Below are positions 8,206 to 17,601 of a DNA stretch of 43,972 nt, in pieces (position 1 is the first letter of the stretch; each line of letters starts with the position of its first letter). The notes beneath the pieces are model-generated. The model searched no databases, was not told where the DNA came from, and was given only the letters and a program-made list of their open reading frames with translations. This DNA comes from an uncultured Tissierellia bacterium (lineage in GTDB: Bacteria; Bacillota; Clostridia; Tissierellales; Tissierellaceae): the NCBI GenBank assembly GCA_946402705.1, contig CAMIXG010000014.1, positions 1-43,972 on the forward strand. The letters are read 5' to 3'. The position numbers and the translations under genes are program-made.

Positions 8206-8715
8206 ATGATATTAGTAGAAACTGAAAGATTAAATATTAGAGAGGCAGAGGAAAAAGATATAGAAGATATTATCAGACTTGAAACAGATCCGGAAAATAG
8301 TCCATATTTGTGGACAGATGATTATGATGGACATTTGAGATACATAGACAATAGAGAGAATATATTATTTATAATGGAGAAAAAGGAAGATAATGCAACT
8401 ATAGGTTATGCCTTAGGAGAATTAGATTTTAATTCAAATGTGTTTAATTTAAGAAGGATAGCCATATCTGAAAAAGGAAAAGGTTATGGCAGGGAAAGTA
8501 TGCTGGGAGTATTTAAATATGCTTTTGAAAGCACAGATACTAATAGATTATGGCTAGATGTATATCCTTTTCATCAGGTTGGAATAAATCTTTATGAGTC
8601 CTTAAACATGAATGTTGATGGAGTTTTAAGAGAAAACTACAAAGATGATAGGGGATATTTAGACCAAATAATATATTCTATTTTAAGAGAAGAATATATG
8701 GAAATATACAAGTAA
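8206..8715 (+). CDS. GNAT family N-acetyltransferase (RimJ/RimL-like)
   Basis: A 169-residue acetyltransferase. It begins with LVETERLNIREAEEKD, the usual opening of RimJ/RimL-like GNAT proteins. The acetyl-CoA motif A region is RRIAISEKGKGYGRESM (about residues 85-101), and the C-terminus has LYESLNMNVDGVLRE. The acceptor is unknown. GGAGG five nucleotides before ATG 8206 decides the start; the longer frame begins inside the DUF975 gene. It ends the pgeF operon and is followed by a clear terminator. Confidence 0.8.
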   Translation: MILVETERLNIREAEEKDIEDIIRLETDPENSPYLWTDDYDGHLRYIDNRENILFIMEKKEDNATIGYALGELDFNSNVFNLRRIAISEKGKGYGRESMLGVFKYAFESTDTNRLWLDVYPFHQVGINLYESLNMNVDGVLRENYKDDRGYLDQIIYSILREEYMEIYK

Positions 8716-8735
8716 ATATATAAAAAATATTATAA

Positions 8736-8764
8736 GGCAGAGCTTAACAGGCTCTGTCTTTTTT
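8736..8764 (+). terminator. Terminator of the pgeF-DUF975-GNAT operon
   Basis: GGCAGAGC (8736-8743) pairs with GCTCTGTC (8751-8758) across a 7-nt loop, followed by six T residues. Confidence 0.9.
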
Positions 8765-8899
8765 GCGTGCAAATTTGTTTAATAAATGTTTAAAGAATTA
8801 TTAAAATAAACAGAAAAATAAAACAATACTTAATATGCCTAGATGCTAAATTCTATATAAAGATAGAAAGTATACATAAAACAAAAGGGGAGATATGAA

Positions 8900-10333
8900 A
8901 TGAATGAAAAGAAACCGAGTTTTTTAGCAGCTATTTCAGTAATAATTTTTTTATGTGTGGCAATTGGTATTCAAGTTTTTGTATTAAAGGATAATAATGT
9001 AACTCATATAACATTGATACTGGCATGTGTATATGCAGCAGTAGTTGCCATGGCAAATGGATACACTTGGCAGGAGGTACAAGATGGTATTTTGTATGGT
9101 TGTGAAATAGCCATGTTACCGATGTTAATACTTATGCTTGTTGGAGTTCTTATATCATCTTGGATTCCATCAGGAACTATTCCAACACTTATATACTATG
9201 GTCTACAAATGATATCACCAGGTATGTTTTTAGCTACAGTAGCTATAGTGTGTTCAGTAGCATCAGTAGCTACAGGAAGTTCTTATACAACAGGGGCAAC
9301 TTTTGGAGTGGCATTTATGGGAATTGGATATGGATTAAATATTCCAGCTGCCATGACAGCAGGAGCAGTCATATCAGGGGCTATATTTGGGGATAAAATG
9401 TCTCCACTTTCAGATTCTACGAATTTGGCAGCAGGTGTTGCAGAAGCGGATTTATTTGATCATATTAGAAGCATGATGTATACAACTGGACCAGCATTTT
9501 TAATTTCAATAGGACTTTATGTAGTAGTAGGATTAAAATTCAAGTCTCAAGCCATAGATATGACTGAGATAAACATTATATTAAATGGATTAAAGGATAA
9601 CTATTTTATAAGTCCACTGACAATAATTCCACCAATCATAGTAGTTATATTAGCACTTAAAAGGGTTTCAGGACTTGCAGTTATGATTATAGCTTCAATT
9701 ATTGGGGCAGCTTTTGCAATGATATTTCAAGGAACTTCCCTTAACGAAATGCTTTCAGCCATGAATTATGGTTTTGTCTCTACTACAGGTATAGAACAAA
9801 TAGATGCACTTCTTAGCCGTGGAGGACTGCAAAGCATGATGTGGACTATATCACTTGGATTTATAGGACTTAGCTACGGGGGAATACTAGAAAAAACTAG
9901 AGTACTTGAAGTAATTTTAGATAAAATTTCAAATATAGTAAGTACTATAAGAGGTTTAGTTATAACACATGTTTTAGCAGGAATAATAGTAAATATATTT
10001 TCAGCAAGTCAATATATAGCAATAATAATTCCAACTAGAATGCTTGCACCAGCTTATAAGAAACTTAATTTACAAACAAGAGTTTTATCCAGAACAGCAG
10101 AAGATTCTGCCACAGTAACATCACCACTTATACCATGGGGTCTATGTGGAGCATTTTTCACAGCTACTTTGGGAGTATCAACTTTAGATTATTTACCATA
10201 TGTATTTTTATCTTTTGTAACACCACTAATAGCAATTTTATATGCAGTTACAGACAAATTTATGTTTAGGGAAGAAGTAGTGGAAAAAGAGGGGAAAGCA
10301 GATATAGAAACAGTCACAGTTGAGATGAAGTAG
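8900..10333 (+). CDS. Na+/H+ antiporter, NhaC family
   Basis: A 477-residue transporter with about 11-12 hydrophobic segments. The family signature GDKMSPLSDSTNLAAG lies near residues 165-180, and the SSYTTGATFGVAFMGIG region before it is also typical of NhaC. Members exchange Na+ for H+, or for organic acids as in MleN (malate/lactate). The linked M20 peptidase and amidohydrolase leave open that this member moves an organic solute. GGGGAG precedes the ATG. The M20 gene starts 8 nt after the stop codon, so they share a transcript. The 135-nt upstream stretch holds no gene and no clear promoter. Confidence 0.85.
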   Translation: MNEKKPSFLAAISVIIFLCVAIGIQVFVLKDNNVTHITLILACVYAAVVAMANGYTWQEVQDGILYGCEIAMLPMLILMLVGVLISSWIPSGTIPTLIYYGLQMISPGMFLATVAIVCSVASVATGSSYTTGATFGVAFMGIGYGLNIPAAMTAGAVISGAIFGDKMSPLSDSTNLAAGVAEADLFDHIRSMMYTTGPAFLISIGLYVVVGLKFKSQAIDMTEINIILNGLKDNYFISPLTIIPPIIVVILALKRVSGLAVMIIASIIGAAFAMIFQGTSLNEMLSAMNYGFVSTTGIEQIDALLSRGGLQSMMWTISLGFIGLSYGGILEKTRVLEVILDKISNIVSTIRGLVITHVLAGIIVNIFSASQYIAIIIPTRMLAPAYKKLNLQTRVLSRTAEDSATVTSPLIPWGLCGAFFTATLGVSTLDYLPYVFLSFVTPLIAILYAVTDKFMFREEVVEKEGKADIETVTVEMK

Positions 10334-10341
10334 GAGGAAAT

Positions 10342-11535
10342 ATGAAAACATATATAAATAAAGAAACTATAGTAGATTTATTATCAGATCTAGTAAAAAT
10401 TCATAGTCCATATTTTGAAGAAGATGAAGTTATGGACTATGTTTATAATTGGATGAAAGATAAGGAAATTCCAGTAGAATATCATAGATATCATGAAGAT
10501 AAGATATATGATTATCACGGTACCAATGTGATTGGAAGATTAAAGGGGCAGGAAAAAGGACCTAGAATTTTGTTAAATGGTCATTTGGACACAGTTAATA
10601 TTTGTGAGGGCTGGGAAAGAAATCCCCTTGTTCCAAGTATAGAAGGAGATAGAATGTATGGACTTGGAGCCTTAGATATGAAGGCTGGATGTGCAGCTAT
10701 AATGCTGGCAGTATATGCCTTTAAAAATTTAAATAAAGATTTTAAGGGAGAAATTTTATATACCCTGGTATCGGATGAAGAAGGTCCTTTAGGTTTGGGT
10801 ACAGATTCTCTTATTTTAGATGGGATAACAAAGGATGTAGATATGGCAATTATACCTGAACCAAGTAGTGGATTTACAGGGGTTAAGTTTCCAGCTCTTT
10901 GCCTAGGAGCTAGGGGAGGATTTAGTTATACTATAGAATTTATTGGAAAGTCTGCCCATGCAGCAAATCCAGAAAAGGGAGTTAATGCTGCTGTTGATGC
11001 TGGTAGAGTAGCAATAGAATTAGAGAAAACAGATTTAATAGAAGATGAGAAACTTGGCAAGGGCTCCATAGCCATAATAGGATTATCGTCTGGTAGTAGT
11101 GCTTGCAGTGTGGTTGATAATGCTAAATTAGAAGTATTTAGACATACTGTAAGGGGGGAGAGTAGAGAAGATGTAGTAAGGGAAATAGAAGAAGCAATAG
11201 AAAGAGCAGGGATAAGATGCAAATATAAGATAAGTTTGCGAGAGGGAACTCATAAAGATAACTCCTTGTTTGAACCTTTTGTTGTAGATGAAAATAATAC
11301 TTATGTAGAAGCCTTTAAAAGCTCTGTATTAGATATAACAAAGAAAGAAGCCAGTATAGAATATTTTAGCAGTATAGGAGATTTTAACTATGTAGGATCA
11401 AGAGTTGGAGTTCCAACCTTAATATTTGGACCAGATGGAGAAAATTATCATACACATGATGAATTTGTATATATAGACACAGCAGTGGATACAGCCCTAA
11501 TTATATATGATTATTTAGTAAAAACATTGGTATAA
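10342..11535 (+). CDS. M20 family metallopeptidase / deacylase (ArgE/DapE/CPG2 type)
   Basis: A 397-residue cytoplasmic zinc hydrolase. Metal and catalytic motifs appear in the family order: LNGHLDTV (first His and Asp), GALDMKAG (bridging Asp), DEEG (catalytic Glu and ligand Glu), IPEPSS (Glu ligand) and, near the C-terminus, YHTHDEFV (last His). The lid/dimerisation domain sits between about residues 190 and 310. Such enzymes remove acyl or amino-acid groups from N-acyl amino acids or short peptides; the exact substrate is not readable. GGAGG precedes the ATG. It is the second gene of the nhaC-M20-amidohydrolase-BTAD cluster. Confidence 0.88.
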   Translation: MKTYINKETIVDLLSDLVKIHSPYFEEDEVMDYVYNWMKDKEIPVEYHRYHEDKIYDYHGTNVIGRLKGQEKGPRILLNGHLDTVNICEGWERNPLVPSIEGDRMYGLGALDMKAGCAAIMLAVYAFKNLNKDFKGEILYTLVSDEEGPLGLGTDSLILDGITKDVDMAIIPEPSSGFTGVKFPALCLGARGGFSYTIEFIGKSAHAANPEKGVNAAVDAGRVAIELEKTDLIEDEKLGKGSIAIIGLSSGSSACSVVDNAKLEVFRHTVRGESREDVVREIEEAIERAGIRCKYKISLREGTHKDNSLFEPFVVDENNTYVEAFKSSVLDITKKEASIEYFSSIGDFNYVGSRVGVPTLIFGPDGENYHTHDEFVYIDTAVDTALIIYDYLVKTLV

Positions 11536-11598
11536 TACATTTTCACTATAATTGTTTGTGATACAATATAAGAAAATTAATAGTGAGGTAATTATATT

Positions 11599-13152
11599 AT
11601 GGTAAATATAGATATGCTTTTATACAATGGACAAATCTACACTATAGATAAAGAGAATAATGTTGAGACATGGATGGCTATAAAAGATGGAAAAATATAT
11701 GACTTGGGAAGAGCAGATACCTATAAAAAATATATAAATAGTACAAAAAATTTAATAGACCTGGAAAAAAAGATTGTGTTTCCAGGTTTCTATGATAGCC
11801 ATGTACATTTGGTACAGACTGGATTAAATACCATGGCTATAGATGCTAGTAAGGTTGAGAGTATAAAAGAACTCCAAGAACTTATAAAATCTAGGGCTAT
11901 TTTAACTCCAGAAGATGAACTAATAAATGTGATTGGTTATGATGAGTACAAGGTAGAAGAAAAGAGAATACCAAGTAGGCAGGAGCTAGATAAATGTTCA
12001 AAAAAACATGGTATATGGGTTAATACTGTGGAGTACCATACTGGAGTAGTTAATTCCTATCTTTTGCATAAGCTAAAATTACCATTTAATTTAGAGGGAA
12101 TATCAAGAGATGAAAAGGGTATGCCAGATGGAAGAATGTATGGAAAGGCAAGTGCCTTTGTTAGAAATACTATACTGGGAAATATAGCAGATAGTGAAAG
12201 GGCAGAGGGAGTTTTTAAATCTATAAGTAGGGCTGCAGCCAAGGGTGTTACAACAATAAATGCCATGGAGGGTGGATTTAGCTTCCATAACAAGGATGCA
12301 ATCTTTATAGAAAAGAGCAAATATGACTATGATTTAGATTTAGTCTTATTTTATCAAACTGTAAATATGAATAAGGCTAAGGAGATAGATGCCGAAAAAT
12401 TGGGAGGCTGTATTTTTATAGATGGGTCATTTATGACTAGGACAGCTGCTCTAAAAGAGCCTTATGAAGATGATAAAACTACAAATGGGGTCTTATATTT
12501 TACCCAAGAAGAACTGGATAAGTTTGTTATACAGGCTCATAGTGAAAATTATCAGATAGCCCTTCATGCCATCGGAGAAAGGGCTATAGATCAAGTTCTT
12601 AACTCTTTTGAAAAGGCTATCCATCTATATCCAGATATAGAACATAGACATAGGATAGAACATTTTGAACTTGCGACAGATGAACATATGAAAAAAGCTA
12701 GGGAATTAAATCTTATAATATCAGCCCAACCATCCTACGAATATCTTTGGGGTGGAGAAGGAAAACTTTATGATATTAGATTGGGAGATAGAAGGTTTAA
12801 TACAAATAGATTTAGATCGCTTATTGACAAGGGACTTTTAGTTATAGGAGGTTCAGATAGTGATGTAACTCCTATAGATCCTTTGCTGGGTATACAAGCT
12901 GCCATAAGTCACCCAATTGAAAAGTGGAGTATAGATAGGATAGAAGCTGTAAAGATGTTTACCATAAATGCAGCCTATGCAGTGTTTGAAGAAGAGGTAA
13001 AAGGAAGTTTAGAAGTTGATAAAATGGCAGATTTGGTAATACTAGATGAAGATCCTTTTAAGGTTGAAAAAAATAGAATAAAAGACATAAAGATAATTAG
13101 TACAATCAAACAGGGTAAGGTTATATACCAATCCAAAGGTGTGGTCATATGA
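11599..13152 (+). CDS. Amidohydrolase family 3 (YtcJ-like)
   Basis: A 517-residue metal-dependent hydrolase. The N-terminal beta-sandwich contains DMLLYNGQIYTID. The metal motif is HVHL (near residue 68), followed by IDGSFMTRTAAL, LHAIGERAID (His ligand), HRIEHFE (His ligand) and GGSDSDVTPIDP (catalytic Asp). The C-terminus returns to the sandwich with KMADLVILDEDPF. This is the YtcJ/ExeM-like group, which hydrolyses amide bonds of N-substituted compounds; the substrate is unknown. It overlaps the following regulator gene by 4 nt (ATGA), so the two are translationally coupled. A second member of the same family lies at 20.2 kb. Confidence 0.87.
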   Translation: MVNIDMLLYNGQIYTIDKENNVETWMAIKDGKIYDLGRADTYKKYINSTKNLIDLEKKIVFPGFYDSHVHLVQTGLNTMAIDASKVESIKELQELIKSRAILTPEDELINVIGYDEYKVEEKRIPSRQELDKCSKKHGIWVNTVEYHTGVVNSYLLHKLKLPFNLEGISRDEKGMPDGRMYGKASAFVRNTILGNIADSERAEGVFKSISRAAAKGVTTINAMEGGFSFHNKDAIFIEKSKYDYDLDLVLFYQTVNMNKAKEIDAEKLGGCIFIDGSFMTRTAALKEPYEDDKTTNGVLYFTQEELDKFVIQAHSENYQIALHAIGERAIDQVLNSFEKAIHLYPDIEHRHRIEHFELATDEHMKKARELNLIISAQPSYEYLWGGEGKLYDIRLGDRRFNTNRFRSLIDKGLLVIGGSDSDVTPIDPLLGIQAAISHPIEKWSIDRIEAVKMFTINAAYAVFEEEVKGSLEVDKMADLVILDEDPFKVEKNRIKDIKIISTIKQGKVIYQSKGVVI

Positions 13153-14393
13153 GTATAAATTTGGAAATTAATTTATTAGGTAAATTAGAAGTAAAATTAG
13201 ATGGAAAATCGATTTTAGACAGTATTAGCCAAAAAGGATTAGGTATATTAGTTTATCTTGCAACAAATAATGGGAAAAATATTGAAAGAGATCAATTAGC
13301 CAGTATTTTTTGGCCAGATAGCTCTGAAGAAGCCAGTAGATATAATTTGAGATATAATCTTTGGAACTTGAGAAAACTTTTAAATAAGGCTGATGAAATT
13401 ATATTAGGTGATAAAACCAGTTGTCTAGTAGCAAGTGAGAGCCTTAAACTAGATATAGAAGAGTTTGACAACAATATAGAAGAAAGTACCTTTACACTGG
13501 AAAGTTTGGAAAGGGCAAGGCTTCTGTATAGAGGTGATTTCCTAGAAAAGTTTTTCATAAAGGAGTGCCTAGAGTTTAATGACTGGATATTTTTTCAGAA
13601 GGAAGAATATCAAAGAAAATATTATAATATGATAATCTACTTATCTGATAGCTACTATGAAAATAGAGAATATGCAAAGGGGATAGAACTATTAAGAGAG
13701 TTACTTATTATTAACCCCTTAGATGAAAAGATATATATAAAATTAATAGAATTTTCACTTGCAATGGGAGACAGGGTTAGTGCATTTAAAATCTACTATA
13801 AGTGTAGTGAGATTTTAAGAGAAGAATTAAACATTAGTCCATCTAAAGAGACCAAGGAAGCCTATTATAAGATACAGAATTATATTGAACATGATATTGG
13901 AGTAGTTTCTAAAAAATCCTATGATGAGGGTAAAATTATCTTAGGTAATAAGTTTGAAAAGGAAGAGTTAGAGAAACTAGTTATAGATGTGCAAACCTAT
14001 AAAAATAGCCATAGTTATCATGCTATGGGACTTGTTTTAAAAAATTTATTGAGGGCCTATGAAAGATTAACTAACAAGGATTTTTCAGCCTACTATTTTA
14101 TGGATTTATCTATTTTGGATACATCCGCCCTAAAGTATACAGGTGTAGAAAATAGGTTTCTTAATAATAAAAAACTAATAGATAATAAGTTATATAGTAG
14201 TTTACTAGAACTGCTTACTTATATGTCTAAGTTTAGAAATATAAAACTTGTAATAGATGATTTCAACGATATAGATGATGAAAGTTTTAATATGATAGTC
14301 TTAATAGCAAAAAATATAAATAGCTTAAACTTAATATTAGAGCTTAGGTATACAAGAGATTCTACAAAAATTGAATATATGAAAAATATATAA
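13149..14393 (+). CDS. BTAD (SARP-type) transcriptional regulator with a degenerate ATPase-like C-terminus
   Basis: A 414-residue regulator. Residues about 1-95 form an OmpR-type winged helix (INLLGKLEVKLDG opening, RYNLWNLRKLL as the recognition part). Residues about 96-240 are a bacterial transcriptional activation domain made of TPR-like helices, closing with EELNISPSKET, a standard BTAD ending. Beyond this, LGNKFEKEELEKL resembles the start of the AAA_16/STAND ATPase module of larger BTAD regulators, and LVIDDFNDIDDESFNMIVL resembles its Walker B segment. No glycine-rich Walker A lies between them. The ATPase module therefore looks decayed or repurposed. Coupling to the amidohydrolase suggests it controls the nhaC-M20-amidohydrolase operon. 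Confidence 0.78.
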   Translation: MSINLEINLLGKLEVKLDGKSILDSISQKGLGILVYLATNNGKNIERDQLASIFWPDSSEEASRYNLRYNLWNLRKLLNKADEIILGDKTSCLVASESLKLDIEEFDNNIEESTFTLESLERARLLYRGDFLEKFFIKECLEFNDWIFFQKEEYQRKYYNMIIYLSDSYYENREYAKGIELLRELLIINPLDEKIYIKLIEFSLAMGDRVSAFKIYYKCSEILREELNISPSKETKEAYYKIQNYIEHDIGVVSKKSYDEGKIILGNKFEKEELEKLVIDVQTYKNSHSYHAMGLVLKNLLRAYERLTNKDFSAYYFMDLSILDTSALKYTGVENRFLNNKKLIDNKLYSSLLELLTYMSKFRNIKLVIDDFNDIDDESFNMIVLIAKNINSLNLILELRYTRDSTKIEYMKNI

Positions 14394-14395
14394 AG

Positions 14396-14435
14396 AGAGC
14401 TTGAGAGTGGTCATTAATGACCTTTCTCAAGCTCT
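14396..14435. terminator. Hairpin between the convergent BTAD and ogt genes
   Basis: AGAGCTTGAG (14396-14405) pairs with CTCAAGCTCT (14426-14435), and the loop contains a second palindrome, GGTCATTAATGACC (14409-14422). There is no good T-run on either strand. The structure includes the last codons and stop of ogt. It probably acts as a bidirectional terminator, but the weak U-tracts lower confidence. Confidence 0.5.
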
Positions 14436-14869
14436 AATAAAGTTCTTTTAAGTTGAACGCCATATGAAAAACCACCCATATCTCCTCCAGTACCAATAAC
14501 TCTATGACATGGAACAATTATTAGTAGCGGATTTTTACCATTTGCATTTCCAACAGCCCTATAAGCTTTAGGATTACCAATTTCTATAGCAATATCCTTA
14601 TAACTTCTCGTTTCTCCAAAGGGTATATCCCTTAAAGCCTTCCAAACCTTGTTTTGAAATTCTGTACCTTCAGCCTTGATAGGTACTGAAAATTTCTTTA
14701 GGTTTCCGTCAAGATAGGCTTGTAACTCCTTGGCAGCAAGTTTTAAAACTTCAGTTTCATGTTTTATTCCTAGAGCATCATCATTGTCTAATGAAACAGA
14801 AACAAGAAACCCCTTATCTTCAACTAAGGTAAAATAGAAATCATTGATTTTATATTTGTAAAAAAACAT
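14414..14869 (-). CDS. ogt: Methylated-DNA-protein-cysteine methyltransferase
   Basis: A 151-residue suicide repair enzyme that takes alkyl groups from O6-alkylguanine. The active site VPCHRVIG with acceptor Cys121 is present. The helix-turn-helix region includes FGETRSYKDIA and the arginine-finger-containing AYRAVGNANGKNP, all at family positions. The N-terminal domain is short, as in Ogt rather than Ada. Start ATG 14869 follows GGAGGG. It is transcribed alone on the minus strand; a methyltransferase gene lies 50 nt upstream in the same direction. Its 3' end lies inside a hairpin shared with the convergent BTAD gene. Confidence 0.92.
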   Translation of the reverse strand: MFFYKYKINDFYFTLVEDKGFLVSVSLDNDDALGIKHETEVLKLAAKELQAYLDGNLKKFSVPIKAEGTEFQNKVWKALRDIPFGETRSYKDIAIEIGNPKAYRAVGNANGKNPLLIIVPCHRVIGTGGDMGGFSYGVQLKRTLLELEKGH

Positions 14870-14919
14870 ATCATTCCCTCCGTTATATTAAATATACTAA
14901 AAATCAAAAATTAAACATA

Positions 14920-15663
14920 TTATTTAAAACAAATAAAATTTACAATTGATTTATCACCATCCAGATTATAATCAAAGTTGTAACTAATATTTCTAAAGCC
15001 AATTTTTTCTAAGATATTTATAAATTCTTGAATCCCAAACCACCTTATATCGAAGTTTGCCACTTCACTATTGATAATTGCACCATTTTCAATTAGTTCA
15101 TACCTATTAATCTGATGAGTTATTTGATTTATATAATCTATATCCATTTTATATTGATTAAATAAGATAGATTTGTTTTCATCAATTTCAATAAGGCTTG
15201 TAAAACTGGAATCACTTTTAAATCCTATGGGCATTAATAAATCTAGAATCATTTTCCCATCAGTTTTTAGGTGTTTATATAAGTTAGCCAATAGGTCTAA
15301 ACTGGCAAGATAATCTGTTATAAGACAGAAACTACCAGAAGGCATTATAATGGCATCATATTTAGTAGATAAATTCATAGTTATTAAGTTTTCTTGATAA
15401 AGCTTTGCAGATAGATTTCTAGTTTTTAGATGGTTTTTACATATTTCAAGCATGTCTTTTGATAAATCCACACCTTCCATATCTAAACTTCTTTCTAAAA
15501 ATGGTATAAATACCCTTCCTGTACCAACTCCTGCCTCTAGGATTTTCCCTTTTATATCTTTGATATTATCATAATAATACTCTATATCGCCTAGAATAGA
15601 GTAGCCAATTGGCTTTGTTTTTTCATACATCATTGAGCTTAATTTTCTATATTCTCTAAGCAT
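14920..15663 (-). CDS. Class I SAM-dependent methyltransferase
   Basis: A 247-residue methyltransferase. Motif I is LEAGVGTGRVFIPF (near residues 43-56), followed by the acidic motif II GVDLSKDMLEIC, a pattern of Rossmann-fold enzymes. An MPSGSFCLI segment marks motif III/IV. The C-terminal half may form a substrate lid. The substrate is unknown. Start ATG 15663 has GGAGG five nucleotides before it; an in-frame TTG upstream overlaps that site and is not used. It lies 50 nt upstream of ogt in the same direction. Confidence 0.8.
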   Translation of the reverse strand: MLREYRKLSSMMYEKTKPIGYSILGDIEYYYDNIKDIKGKILEAGVGTGRVFIPFLERSLDMEGVDLSKDMLEICKNHLKTRNLSAKLYQENLITMNLSTKYDAIIMPSGSFCLITDYLASLDLLANLYKHLKTDGKMILDLLMPIGFKSDSSFTSLIEIDENKSILFNQYKMDIDYINQITHQINRYELIENGAIINSEVANFDIRWFGIQEFINILEKIGFRNISYNFDYNLDGDKSIVNFICFK

Positions 15664-15785
15664 TTTTTCCTCCAAGCTGTTTAATTAAGAAAATTATATC
15701 ACATAATATAATAGTATATGTAGAGTCTAGGCAAATTTTAGTATAAAATATTTAGTACTTAGTAATTTAGAAAAGGGGTGATAAA

Positions 15786-16820
15786 ATGTTTCAAAATATT
15801 ATAATGAGTGTACTTATTGCAACTACCTTAACATGGTTTATACTACAAGCGACTGAGAGAAGGAGAGTAATTAACGGTTTTACACTTTTAGTATCAACTG
15901 GAGCACTTATAATTTTGATGCTTTATATAGGACAGCTTTATGAGATAAGGCTATTAATGATGATTTCAGGATTTTTATTGTTGTTACTTTTGATATCAAT
16001 ACCTATACTATACATAGCTATGACCATAACTATGATTTCAACAGGTGTTAGGCTTATAAAGCGAGAAGGACTTACCTTGACACATATACTTAGTTTTCTA
16101 ATGGGGATTGGAATAATAATATCATCTATAATTTTACCTTTTATAAAAGAAAACACAGATAAGAAGTGGTTAATTGTAGCAACAGATTTTTTCCTACTCA
16201 GCTTCTCATATTTTGTAATGGGATTTATAATATATGCCTCAGCAGCATTTTCATATAAGTTAGCTTTTGACAAAAAAGATAAGGACTTTTTGATAGTTCT
16301 TGGAGCAGGTTTAAGCAAGGATAGGGTTACACCACTTTTGGCAGCTCGGATAGATGCGGCTATAAAATACTATAAGGAACAAGAGAAAAAGTGCAAAATA
16401 ATAATGTCTGGAGGACAGGGACCAGATGAAGTTATATCAGAAGCCCAGGCTATGAAAAACTATGCCCTAGAGCAAAATATACCAGAAGAAGATATTATCA
16501 TGGAAGATAAGTCTACCAATACAAGAGAGAATTTATTATTTTCAAGTAAGCTGATAAATAGTTTTGATATGAAAAAACCAAAAGCAATGTTTTTTACTAG
16601 TAACTACCATGTTTTTAGGGCTGGACTTTTAAGTAGAGAGCTAAAGCTTGACTATCAAGGAAGAGGAGCAAATACAAAACTATATTATTCTTTATCAGCC
16701 TTTATAAGGGAGTATATTGGAATGTTATATATGAATAAAAATAAGACGATTTTAGGTTATGCAGTTTTTGTATCATTAGGAATCCTTTACAAGGAAGTCT
16801 TTAGAGTATTAATACATTAA
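15786..16820 (+). CDS. YdcF/SanA-like (DUF218) membrane protein
   Basis: A 344-residue protein with five or so N-terminal membrane helices (within residues 1-160) and a C-terminal DUF218 domain (about 165-310). The DUF218 signature is visible: ILVLGAG-like FLIVLGAGL, then IIMSGGQGPDE, SEAQAM, and EDKSTNTRENL, with FFTSNYHVFRA near the end. The family includes SanA and YdcF, linked to envelope integrity, but a reaction is not established. AAAGGGGTG precedes the ATG. A GNAT gene starts 12 nt after its stop. Confidence 0.82.
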   Translation: MFQNIIMSVLIATTLTWFILQATERRRVINGFTLLVSTGALIILMLYIGQLYEIRLLMMISGFLLLLLLISIPILYIAMTITMISTGVRLIKREGLTLTHILSFLMGIGIIISSIILPFIKENTDKKWLIVATDFFLLSFSYFVMGFIIYASAAFSYKLAFDKKDKDFLIVLGAGLSKDRVTPLLAARIDAAIKYYKEQEKKCKIIMSGGQGPDEVISEAQAMKNYALEQNIPEEDIIMEDKSTNTRENLLFSSKLINSFDMKKPKAMFFTSNYHVFRAGLLSRELKLDYQGRGANTKLYYSLSAFIREYIGMLYMNKNKTILGYAVFVSLGILYKEVFRVLIH

Positions 16821-16832
16821 AGGAGTGGAAAT

Positions 16833-17297
16833 ATGATTATAAGAAAAGCAGGTATTAATGATATAGAAAGAATTAGTGAATTATATTATGAACTGTTCAA
16901 ATTTACAAATGGACTAGAACCAAAGTATATAAAGGCAATAGAGCAAAGTGAGGACTTTATAAAACTGACTATAGAAAATGACGACTTTGAGAATTTTCTA
17001 GCCTTGGTAGATGATGAAATAGTTGGATTTTTAATTATAACTCAGGATAAAACACCAGAATACGAATGTTTTTATCCAAGAAGATTTGCCCACATCATAG
17101 ATATTGTGGTGGATGAAAAAAATAGAAGGCAAGGCATAGCCTCAAAACTTATAGAAAAGGCTATAGAATGGGGAAGTGAAAGAGGTTTAGATTATATAGA
17201 TTTAGAGGTACTGGAAAAAAATCCAAATGCTAAAAGGTTATATAAATCTCTAGGATTTAATGAGTATATAACTACTATGAAAAAAGAATATAAATAA
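16833..17297 (+). CDS. GNAT family N-acetyltransferase
   Basis: A 154-residue acetyltransferase beginning IIRKAGINDIERISELY. Motif A is IVVDEKNRRQGIASKLIEKA (near residues 90-109), containing the Q/RxxGxA acetyl-CoA pyrophosphate loop; motif B is YKSLGFNEY near the C-terminus. The acceptor is unknown. A strong AAAGGAGTGG ribosome binding site precedes the ATG, and the gene is probably cotranscribed with the YdcF-like gene. Confidence 0.83.
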   Translation: MIIRKAGINDIERISELYYELFKFTNGLEPKYIKAIEQSEDFIKLTIENDDFENFLALVDDEIVGFLIITQDKTPEYECFYPRRFAHIIDIVVDEKNRRQGIASKLIEKAIEWGSERGLDYIDLEVLEKNPNAKRLYKSLGFNEYITTMKKEYK

Positions 17298-17601
17298 TTG
17301 ACTAAAATTCAATAGATGTGAGAAAGCTAGTAAAGAACAGATTCTTTAGTGCAATAATAATTATATAATACACCTACAAATTGATTTATTAATAACCCTG
17401 TGATAGGTTTTAGATATGAGATGGGAAGAGACCAATATTAGAATTAGTAAACACCAAATTTATATTATGCATCTTCAAATTGCCTTTAGATTACAATTAA
17501 AAGTTATAATTATGGAGCTAGTAAATTAGGATATAATGATGATTTCACCTAGAACAACCCATACTCTAAAGATAGATTTTATGATAAAGAGAGGAGTTTA
17601 T
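17298..17601. other. Intergenic region before the lipoprotein gene
   Basis: About 300 nt without a recognisable gene. TATAAT hexamers are present (for example 17532-17537, about 65 nt before the lipoprotein start) but without clear -35 partners. No strong hairpin is seen. Confidence 0.4.
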
